5,745 bases of DNA, from the NCBI GenBank assembly GCA_001313365.1, contig BBFS01000159.1, positions 1-5,745 of the forward strand, given 5' to 3'. A program made the position numbers and the translations under genes. How positions within the stretch are numbered: the first letter of the stretch is position 1; every line of letters starts with the position of its first letter. Positions 1 through 5,482 of this stretch are shown here, piece after piece. This DNA comes from Paenarthrobacter nitroguajacolicus JCM 14115 (lineage in GTDB: Bacteria; Actinomycetota; Actinomycetes; Actinomycetales; Micrococcaceae). The notes under the pieces are model-generated. The model saw only the letters and a list, made by a program, of their open reading frames with translations. It was not told the DNA's origin and searched no databases.

Positions 1-283
1 GGAACGGTGCGATCGCGCAGGTTACGGCGACCAACGCCATGCCGAACATGAACAGGCGGCGCGGACCGAAGCGGTCGGCGAGCCGGCCCATGAGCGGCTG
101 GCCCGCGGCGGACGCGAGATAGAACGAGGTGATCACCCAAGTCACGGTGGCGACGTCGAGCTCGAAATGCTCCCGCAAGACCACCAGCGCCACAGCGATC
201 ATGGACGAGTTCAACGGATTCAGCGCCGTCCCGAGGCTCAGCGCAGCAATTGCAAGGCCGGGGCGGGGCTTATTGGCGGTCAC
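1..283 (-). CDS. MFS transporter, DHA2 (multidrug efflux) type, N-terminal part
   Basis: Proton-driven inner-membrane exporter of the major facilitator superfamily, cut by the left window edge; 94 N-terminal residues are visible in one clean frame. After a short basic N-terminus (VTANKPRPG) comes a first membrane helix with LNPLNSSMIAVAL, then a second segment (WVITSFYLASAAGQPL). The diagnostic MFS loop motif GRLADRFGPRRLF lies between helices 2 and 3, and a third hydrophobic stretch begins after it. The LNxLNSSMIAVAL helix 1 resembles 14-helix DHA2 drug exporters (EmrB/QacA group), but the substrate cannot be deduced. The chosen start is GTG at 283-281. The frame stays open upstream but has no ATG, and the nearest ATG on that strand runs quickly into a stop. 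The Shine-Dalgarno sequence is weak: a GGAG lies 13 nt upstream. The gene is transcribed divergently from the PhnD-type gene and shows none of the frameshifts seen in its neighbours. Confidence 0.85.
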   Translation of the reverse strand, partial: MTANKPRPGLAIAALSLGTALNPLNSSMIAVALVVLREHFELDVATVTWVITSFYLASAAGQPLMGRLADRFGPRRLFMFGMALVAVTCAIAPF

Positions 284-326
284 CCGTCTAAGTCTGCTCC
301 ATGGTTGCCTCGGGTCACGAAACAGG

Positions 327-359
327 TTCGGTGGGCGGACTGCGGGGGGGCCCACCGAA
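327..359. repeat. Perfect 10-bp inverted repeat in the divergent intergenic region
   Basis: TTCGGTGGGC (327-336) and its exact reverse complement GCCCACCGAA (350-359) are separated by 13 bp that include a G-run. It sits 44 bp upstream of the MFS start and about 120 bp upstream of the PhnD-type start, in the only long non-coding stretch on this side. No T-run follows on either strand, and the flanking genes diverge, so an intrinsic terminator does not fit. A regulator-binding site or a 5'-leader hairpin is possible. A repeat this long with a short spacer is not expected often by chance, but GC-rich DNA makes it less rare, so its function is unproven. Confidence 0.5.
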
Positions 360-406
360 TGCGGGCGCGAACAGTTAACCTCCCCGCCATTTGAAGTACG
401 GCAGTC

Positions 407-443
407 TCGTAATTTCGATTCAGATACTGCTGGTTTCGTAATT
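407..443. repeat. Direct repeat TCGTAATT upstream of the PhnD-type gene
   Basis: TCGTAATT occurs at 407-414 and again at 436-443, 29 bp apart (close to three helical turns). Both copies lie in the relatively AT-rich 60 bp just before the operon start, where a promoter would be expected. This may be a pair of binding half-sites, but at 8 bp each the match could be coincidental. I could not identify a convincing -35/-10 pair around it. Confidence 0.25.
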
Positions 444-467
444 CCCGTCACCCCCCCAACACATGAC

Positions 468-473
468 GGAAGG
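468..473 (+). promoter_or_regulatory. Ribosome binding site fixing the PhnD-type start
   Basis: GGAAGG lies 7 nt before the ATG at 481. This favours that codon over the in-frame ATG at 463, which would place six polar residues before the signal peptide and has only C-rich sequence upstream. Confidence 0.6.
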
Positions 474-480
474 CACCACC

Positions 481-1385
481 ATGCACGCTCGTGCAGGCAT
501 CATCGCAACTTCTCTTCTCGGCCTCCTGGCCATCGGCGCCCTCGCCGGCTGCTCCGGCGACGCCAACGCGGCCGGCTCCGCCAACCAGAGCAAGACTGAG
601 CTCGTCTTCGCCACCCCTCCGGGCACTGACGACCCCGACGAGCAAGCCATCATGGGCGAACTCGCCACCATGGTAGGCGAAGCCTCCGGCCGCACCGTGA
701 CCAATCTGCAGCCGGCCGATTACTTGGCGTAGTCGAGGCTGTCCGCAACGGATCCGTGGATGTCGCCATCCTCAGCCAGTTCTCCGCTGCCCTCGCCTAT
801 AAGACGGAGAGCGTGGATCCCCCTCCTCGTCTGGCCGGCCAGCACCGAACCCGCCAGCTTCTGCCTGGCCAAGAAGGACAGCGGCATCCAGTCCGCGGCC
901 GACGTAAAGGGCAAGCAGGTGGCGTTCATCGATCCTGGCTCCACCACCGGCTACTTCATGCCCAAGTCACTGCTCGCCAAAGCCGGCCTCACGGACGGCA
1001 CCGATTACAAGAGCACGTTCGCCGGCTCGCACGACTCCGCTGTCCTCGCGTTGGCAAACGGCAACGTGGACGTTGCCTGCACGGCCCGGCAGCTCTACCC
1101 CCACCTTCGTCCAAAAGGGGGGTCATCAAGGAGGACGAGGTCGCAGTCATCGCCAAGTCCGATCCCATTCCTGTCGGAATCTCCATTGTTGTCCGCAAGG
1201 GCCTGGACGACGAAGCCCGTGAAGCCCTCAAGTCCAAGCTCCCAGCCTCATGACCGGCAACCAGAAGGTGGCCAAGATGTTCGGAATCACCGGCGAACCC
1301 ACCAAGGACCCCCGAGTTCAGCACCTACGCTCCGCTGGTGGATGTGGCCGAGTCCATCGGCGTGGATCTTCAGGACATCCGATGA
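481..1385 (+). CDS. phnD: PhnD-type phosphonate/phosphate-ester ABC transporter substrate-binding lipoprotein (frameshifted)
   Basis: Extracytoplasmic binding component of a phosphonate-class ABC importer, anchored by lipid. The ATG at 481 opens a signal peptide with hydrophobic core and lipobox LAGC, with the lipidated cysteine at residue 24. The restored protein is 300 residues, normal for PhnD. Family landmarks are DYLAVVEAVRNGSVDVAILS (81-100), KKDSGI (131-136), DVKGKQVAFIDPGSTTGY (141-158), SHDSAVLALANGNVDVA (183-199) and SDPIP (226-230). The reading frame breaks six times, always at a G or C run: a missing G near 729, an extra C in 819-823, an extra C in 1098-1102, an extra G in 1117-1122, a missing C at 1241-1243 and an extra C in 1309-1313. 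Fixing these gives one continuous PhnD ending in [11 protein letters not shown]. Sequencing error is likelier than a pseudogene because no stops or lost motifs occur between breaks. The stop overlaps the next start (ATGA). The ligand (phosphonate, phosphite or phosphate ester) cannot be read from sequence. Confidence 0.88.
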
Positions 1386-2191
1386 GCGTCTTGTCACCCG
1401 AAGAACTCACGACGGCGGCACTCGCCTCGTCGGCGACGCCCACCGTTCGGGCGCGTCGGCTGAGGGTCCAATACGGCGAGCAGGTGGCACTGGCGGGAAT
1501 CGATCTGGATGTCTACCCCCGGCGAAGTCGTCGCCCTGCTGGGCCACTCCGGCTCGGGCAAGTCAACCCTCATGAAGACCCTCACCGGCATTGCTCCCTT
1601 TACTGCTGACGCACTGGAAGTTGCCGGTCGCCCGGTAGCCCAGCAGACCGCGACCGGACTGCGCGAGCTGCGATCCGACGTCGGGTATGTTTTTCAGCAC
1701 TTCAACCTGGTGCCGCGGCTGACCGCCCTGACGAACGTGCTCACGGGTGGTCTCCACTCAGCCGGACCGATCAACATCCTGGGCACATTCAGTAGGGCCA
1801 GCGGAGCATGGCTCTTGAATTGCTGGACCGGGTAGGCCTGGCGCACAAGGCCAAACAGCCTTGCAGGAGCCTGAGCGGCGGTGAGCAGCAGCGCGTCGCC
1901 ATTGCCCGCGCACTGATGCAGCAGCCGCGATTGATCCTGGCCGACGAACCAGTTGCCTCCCTGGACCCACGCCTCGCAGGGAACATTCTTGGACTCCTCC
2001 GCGATATCGCCCGCGAGGAACAGATCCCCGTGATCGTCAGCCTGCACGTAGTTGGCCTGGCCCGCCGCTACGCCGACCGCGTCCTGGGCCTGCACTCGGG
2101 CGAGCTCGTATTCGCCGGTCCAGCCACCAACATCACCGAAAAGGAGGTGCACCAGATTTATGGAACAGACACTGAGCTCCTCGAAAACTGA
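1382..2191 (+). CDS. phnC: PhnC-type phosphonate ABC transporter ATP-binding protein (frameshifted)
   Basis: Cytoplasmic ATPase that powers the PhnD/PhnE importer. The start ATG at 1382 overlaps the PhnD stop by 4 bp. The restored protein is 269 residues, usual for PhnC. It carries all ABC motifs in order: Walker [10 protein letters not shown] (54-62), Q-loop glutamine in YVFQHFNLV (about 105), signature [15 protein letters not shown] (164-178), Walker B LILADEP followed by ASLDP (184-196), and switch histidine in IVSLHVV (222). The C-terminal [11 protein letters not shown] is typical of PhnC and separates it from generic ABC ATPases. Two single-base shifts interrupt it: an extra C in the run 1516-1520, just before Walker A, and a missing C at 1798-1799, between the Q-loop and signature regions. 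Both sit in C runs, and correcting them restores one frame, so the gene is probably intact in the organism. Confidence 0.9.
2141..2149 (+). promoter_or_regulatory. Near-perfect ribosome binding site inside the PhnC-type gene, serving PhnE
   Basis: AAGGAGGTG matches the 16S anti-Shine-Dalgarno sequence almost fully and ends 10 nt before the ATG at 2160. It lies within the codons for the conserved PhnC tail (EKEV), so coding and ribosome binding share the same bases. It supports ATG 2160 as the PhnE start although this overlaps the PhnC-type gene by 32 bp. Confidence 0.65.
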
Positions 2192-3033
2192 GACTGCCCC
2201 GGAAGCACCATCCGGCAAAACCATCAACACGAGCCTCCCCCGAAGCCGACCGCCTCCGACTCTCCCGCCCCTTCGGCCTTCCTACGCCACGCGGCGCCGC
2301 GCTCTGGGTCATCATCGCTGTAGTACTTATTTGGGCCGGAATGGGCGCCGGCTTCAACCCCGAAAAGCTCCTTACCGGCATCCCGAACATGGGCAACTTC
2401 CTGGGCCGGTTGTTCCCGCCAACGTTCGACAAATTCGGCATCATCGTCAAGCTACTCGTCGAGACCCTGCAGATGGCTCTGGTGGGCACCGTCCTTGGCG
2501 CCTTGGCATCGCTGCTGCTGAGCTTCGGGGGGGCTGCCAGCAACATCGCCCCGCGCTGGGTCTACACGTCATGCCGGGCGGTGCTGAACGTGCTGCGTTC
2601 CATTCCCGAGCTCATCTTCGCGCTCATGTTCGTTTCCGCAGTTGGCTTGGGCCCCTTCGCAGGCATCCTCGCGATCGTGCTGGGCTCGGTTGGCTCGATC
2701 GGCAAGGTCTACGCCGAAGCCATGGAATCCGTGCAACCCGGACCAGTGGAAGCGCTGACCGCAGTTGGCGCCAACAAGCGGCAGATCATCAGCTACGCGG
2801 TACTCCCCCAGGCCGCTCCGCTGTTGGTCAGCTACACCCTGCTCCTCTTCGAAGGAAACGTCCGCGGCGCAACCATCCTGGGATTGGTGGGCGCGGGCGG
2901 CATCGGCTTGGAGCTCACTACCGCAATGCGCATGTACGATTACGGCCACCTTTGCGCCATCATCATCAGCATCGTCGTGCTGGTCACCATCATCGACCGG
3001 GTCAGCGCCTTCATCCGCGCAAAACTCAGCTAG
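2160..3033 (+). CDS. phnE: PhnE-type phosphonate ABC transporter permease (one frameshift)
   Basis: Membrane-spanning channel subunit of the importer. The restored length is 290 residues. A polar N-terminal stretch of about 45 residues precedes helix 1 (ALWVIIAVVLIWAGMGAG, about 47-64). Further hydrophobic segments fall near 93-122, 139-182, 217-232 and 264-280. The cytoplasmic EAA loop that docks on the ATPase is clear: EAMESV, then EALTAVGANKRQIISYAVLPQA (about 186-218). The region ending in GLVGAGGIGLEL (241-252) is also typical of PhnE. One extra C in the run 2237-2241 shifts the frame between residues 26 and 30. Without it, LPEADRLRLSRPFG leads directly into helix 1. A shorter start at ATG 2341 would remove most of helix 1 and is rejected. 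The start overlaps the PhnC-type gene by 32 bp, which suggests translational coupling. A run of seven G at 2527-2533 encodes FGGAA in frame. Confidence 0.9.
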
Positions 3034-3037
3034 GAAG
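3032..3037 (+). promoter_or_regulatory. Ribosome binding site for the TTG-started phosphatase gene
   Basis: AGGAAG overlaps the last bases of the PhnE stop and lies 5 nt before TTG 3043. It decides the unusual start, because no ATG or GTG precedes the conserved NLRDLGGYPLP segment in this frame. Confidence 0.6.
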
Positions 3038-3042
3038 CCCTC

Positions 3043-3813
3043 TTGGAAACTCTTGACCTCGCTCCCGTCAACCTGCGCGACCTCGGCGGCTACCCGTTGC
3101 CGGTGGCACAGTCCGCCCCCCCGGCGTGCTGCTCCGCAGCGATGACGTCTCGGTGATGCCCGCCGCTTTCGCCCAGCAGATGATCGACGACGGCGTCACC
3201 TCCGTGATCGACCTCCGGTCACCCGAAGAGGCACTCATGACCGGTCGCGGCCCACTGACCGTGCCCGGCGTGAACTATCACCACCTTGCCTTGACGGCTT
3301 CTGTTTCGTCTCCGGAAGACATCAGCCACGAGATAATGTCTTCTGCCACTACTCCTGCGCAGGTTGGTGCTTGGTATGCGAACCTTCTCGAAACCCAGGC
3401 CAGGCAGCTCGCCCTGGGCGTGACGCTCGTGGCCATGAGTGAGGGCGCAACCGTCTTCCATTGCGCGGCCGGCAAGGACCGTACGGGAGTGTTCGCCGCC
3501 GTCGTGCTCTCTGCCTGGGCGCCACCCCGGCGACCATTTCAGCCGACTACGCAGTAACGGCCACCCGCCTGCCGCAGTTGTTCCCGCGGCTCCGGGCCAT
3601 CATGGGCGGCTCATGCCAGACCGCGTGCTCGATGAGGAAGCGATCAAAGGTATGGGTGCCATGATGGGGGGGGCGCATGCGGAATCGATGGAGACCATGC
3701 AACGGCTTCTCGTGGAACGTCACGGGAGTGTCCTGGAACCTGTCCGGCGCGCGGGACTTTCGGAGGCGACCATCGCCGAGCTCCGCGAACGTCTGGTGGC
3801 CGAAGATGCCTGA
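3043..3813 (+). CDS. MptpB/LipA-like tyrosine (or phosphoinositide) phosphatase, frameshifted
   Basis: Predicted cytoplasmic cysteine-based phosphatase; no signal peptide or membrane segment. The restored protein is 257 residues. Landmarks in order are NLRDLGGYPLPGG (10-22), VRPPGVLLRSDD (24-35), VIDLRSPEE (55-63), and the catalytic loop HCAAGKDRTG (140-149) with nucleophile Cys141 and phosphate-binding Arg147 in CX5R spacing. The KDRTG version of this loop is shared with mycobacterial MptpB and Listeria LipA, which act on phosphotyrosine and phosphoinositides. The natural substrate here is unknown. The start is TTG at 3043. Three bases appear to be missing: a G near 3101 (CCGGTGGC), a C near 3516-3517 and a C near 3616. 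Each lies in a short G/C run, and repairing them joins the N-terminus, catalytic loop and C-terminal helices. The gene begins 9 bp after the PhnE stop and its end overlaps tetR by 8 bp, so it is very probably in the transporter operon. Confidence 0.85.
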
Positions 3814-4465
3814 TGCCGTAGCGGCTGTTTCAGTGGCCGCCGTTGCTGCTGAAGCCACCGTCGCTGCTGAGCGGCGGCCCGGCCGGCCTCGCGACACCGC
3901 ACTGGAGTCCACAGTCCTGGCTGCCACGGTGGAGCTGTTGCTCGAAAGGGACACCCGGGACGTGACAATCTCGGCCATTACGGAGCGTTCCGGCGTGAGC
4001 CGGGCTGCCTTGTACCGGCGTTGGAGCAGCCGCGAGGAACTGCTGGCCGCCGCCTTGGACAGTGTCCGATCCAACCTTGGCTTTCAACGCAGGGACACCA
4101 CGCTTGAAACGATCCTCGCCTCCTACGAAGAGGCGGCGATCGACGTTGATGGTCGCGTGGGTGCCTTGGTGAAGAAGCGCGTGGCCATGGGTCTGGAGAA
4201 CGACGAACTCCGTGCGCTGTCCTGGGACAAGCACGTATCCCGACGCCGTGAACCTATTGCCGAGGAAATCAGGCGGGGCATCAGCTCCGGTGAGCTCTCG
4301 CCGGACCTGGACGTCGAGGCCATGATCGACCTCATCAATGGACTGTATTACTACCAGTTCGTGGTCCGGGCACCGGGTTCAGACCCCCCCGCCTCCGTCG
4401 AAGCGACCCGGAACCGGGTACGCAACGCCGTGACTTTGGTGTGGGAAGGCGCATTGCGGCGGTAG
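3806..4465 (+). CDS. TetR/AcrR-family transcriptional repressor
   Basis: DNA-binding regulator of 219 residues, readable in one frame with no shifts. An alanine/valine-rich leader (residues 5-21) precedes RRPGRPRD (23-30), the usual basic arm of this family. The N-terminal helix-turn-helix domain follows: STVLAATVELLLERD, then TISAITERSGVSRAALYRRW (54-73) and SSREELL. The ligand-binding C-terminal half is helical and ends in DLINGLYYYQFVVRAPG and an arginine-rich tail; it looks like the TetR_C_11 group, though ligand cannot be predicted. ATG 3806 overlaps the phosphatase stop by 8 bp, so it should be translated as the last gene of the operon. An in-operon TetR commonly represses its own operon in response to the substrate, which is inference here. 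The in-frame GTG at 3833 would drop part of the alanine-rich leader and is an alternative start. The C-terminus converges on the GAF-ANTAR gene. Confidence 0.92.
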   Translation: MPDAVAAVSVAAVAAEATVAAERRPGRPRDTALESTVLAATVELLLERDTRDVTISAITERSGVSRAALYRRWSSREELLAAALDSVRSNLGFQRRDTTLETILASYEEAAIDVDGRVGALVKKRVAMGLENDELRALSWDKHVSRRREPIAEEIRRGISSGELSPDLDVEAMIDLINGLYYYQFVVRAPGSDPPASVEATRNRVRNAVTLVWEGALRR

Positions 4466-4469
4466 TTCC

Positions 4470-5214
4470 CTACTCCTCGAAGTGCGTGGTGATCTTTCCT
4501 GATGAGACAGCGGAGATGATGGACTTCGCCAAATGCCGCAGCTTGATGTTGCGGTTGCTGGACGCCGTGCGAAGGATGGTGAAGGCCTCGTCCTGGCTGC
4601 AGTGGTTCTGAGCCATGATGGCCCCCCCGACCGCAAGATCGATCACCGTGCGGGACTGCATGGCCGCTGCGAGATCGTTACGGGCATCGCTGAGTTGTGC
4701 AATCTTCAGGGCGAGGCGCAACGACTTCGAGGCGTGGGAGGCGAAAACTTCAGCCCGCTCAATGTCGTCGTTGCTGAATGCATCCGGCTGCTCCGAGTAA
4801 AGGTTCAGCGCAGCACGGGTATCGCCTTCAACCAGAAGGGGGGACACTCAGAATGGATCGCAAGCCTTGGTGCGACGCGGCCTTCACATACCCTGGCCAC
4901 CGGTGTTCCCGAAGAAGGTCCGGCACCATCACCGGCGTCAGCTTGTCCATGGCCGTGAGACAAGGGCCATCAAAGTCGTTCTGAAGCTCATCCATTGCTC
5001 TGGCGCGATCATCGCTGCTGGCCGCGGTGGCCGACTTCTTACGACGCAATACGGTGATGCCACAGAAGACGGGCGCTTCCGGGTGCGAGAGGCTTTCGGC
5101 GGAGAAAGCCGCGAGCTCGCCGAGAAAAGCTTCGACGTCTTCGCTGCCCAGGACTAGATCCAAAAAGTATCCATTCTGGAGAGCTTCCTGCTCAGGGCGG
5201 GGGGGGTTGACCAT
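4470..5214 (-). CDS. GAF-ANTAR domain regulator (putative RNA-binding antiterminator), one frameshift
   Basis: Predicted cytoplasmic sensor protein that binds nascent RNA through its ANTAR domain to control transcription termination. The restored length is 247 residues. Residues about 20-165 form a GAF-like sensory domain (EVFASHASKSLRLAL at its end). Residues about 180-235 form the ANTAR domain, with MQSRTVIDLAVGG, AIMAQNHCSQDEAFTILRTAS and NIKLRHLAKSII. The start is ATG at 5214-5212, preceded on the minus strand by AGGAA at 5 nt. One extra base in the 6-G run at 4838-4843 breaks the frame near residue 125. Removing it joins RSILSVP to LLVEGDTRAALNLYS. A seven-base run at 4622-4628 makes the ANTAR core read AVGGAIM, one residue longer than the usual AVGxIM. 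No partner kinase is visible, and the GAF ligand and RNA target are unknown. The gene faces tetR tail to tail, separated by 4 bp. Confidence 0.88.
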
Positions 5215-5415
5215 GCACGTTCCTACTGACTGAAATGCGTCCCCAGCAGACAGCAAAGGAGCGATAAGGGCCGCCCTCTGCAAAACGGTCTGGCAATACC
5301 TTATCGTCCAACGATCACCGGTACAAAGTGCAGCCCCAACCGGTCTTGACCTGCGGATACATGAGTAACGGAGAGGCATTTGTCAACCTAGGGAAGGGTT
5401 TCACATGATCACAGA

Positions 5416-5431
5416 AGTAAGTAGGCTTACT
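5416..5431. repeat. Short palindrome AGTAAG-TAGG-CTTACT
   Basis: Two perfect 6-bp arms with a 4-bp centre lie about 52 bp upstream of the small acidic gene, in a locally AT-rich stretch. The size and symmetry suit a dimeric regulator's operator or a promoter-overlapping site. No protein can be assigned to it, and six-base arms give only modest statistical support. Confidence 0.35.
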
Positions 5432-5468
5432 AATACAACTCGAGATCCGTGATACGGACTATTCGTGC

Positions 5469-5475
5469 AAAGGAG
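5469..5475 (+). promoter_or_regulatory. Strong ribosome binding site for the small acidic gene
   Basis: AAAGGAG ends 7 nt before ATG 5483, an ideal spacing. It is the main evidence that the downstream frame is a real gene. Confidence 0.7.
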
Positions 5476-5482
5476 TCATCTC

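Larger units (their letters stand above)
5215..5482. other. Divergent intergenic region between GAF-ANTAR and the small acidic gene
   Basis: This 268-bp region is less GC-rich than the genes and must hold the leaders and probably promoters of two divergent genes. On the minus strand, AGGAA (rc of 5220-5224) is the GAF-ANTAR ribosome binding site. A TTGACA lies on the minus strand at 5386-5381 but has no good -10 partner at 16-19 bp. A hairpin-like palindrome lies at 5416-5431 (listed separately). CGATAAGG (5262-5269) and CCTTATCG (5299-5306) form an 8-bp inverted repeat with a 29-bp spacer, which can arise by chance. No RNA gene or terminator was recognised. Confidence 0.5.

Noticed and set aside
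278..286. PHO-box-like unit GGTCACCCG, suggesting PhoP control
   Set aside because: Only a single unit; no second unit follows at 11 bp, and it overlaps the MFS start codon. GTCACCC near 446-453 likewise stands alone.
463..480. Upstream ATG at 463 as the PhnD start
   Set aside because: It adds six polar residues before a complete signal peptide and lacks a ribosome binding site, whereas ATG 481 has GGAAGG at 7 nt.
129..599. 156-codon plus-strand open frame at the left edge
   Set aside because: Its first half is the antisense of the clear MFS gene and its second half overlaps the PhnD signal peptide in another frame; the product is low-complexity and arginine-rich.
481..3033. Assignment as a phosphite (ptxABC) or hypophosphite (htx) importer
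   Set aside because: No phosphite dehydrogenase or hypophosphite dioxygenase is present, and ligand class cannot be read from the PhnD sequence.
2052..3056. 334-codon plus-strand open frame spanning the PhnC end and all of PhnE
   Set aside because: After the PhnE frameshift it is simply the wrong frame; the product is Arg/His/Pro-rich with no membrane segments, while the neighbouring frame encodes the permease.
3547..4074. 175-codon minus-strand open frame
   Set aside because: It lies antisense to the phosphatase C-terminus and the TetR DNA-binding domain, both of which have clear family motifs; its own product is Ser/Ala/Thr-rich low complexity.
5262..5306. 8-bp inverted repeat CGATAAGG / CCTTATCG as an operator
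   Set aside because: With a 29-bp spacer, 8-bp arms are expected a few times by chance in a window of this size.
5340..5386. Minus-strand TTGACA at 5386-5381 as a GAF-ANTAR promoter
   Set aside because: No acceptable -10 hexamer at 16-19 bp spacing, and it would give a leader of more than 100 nt.
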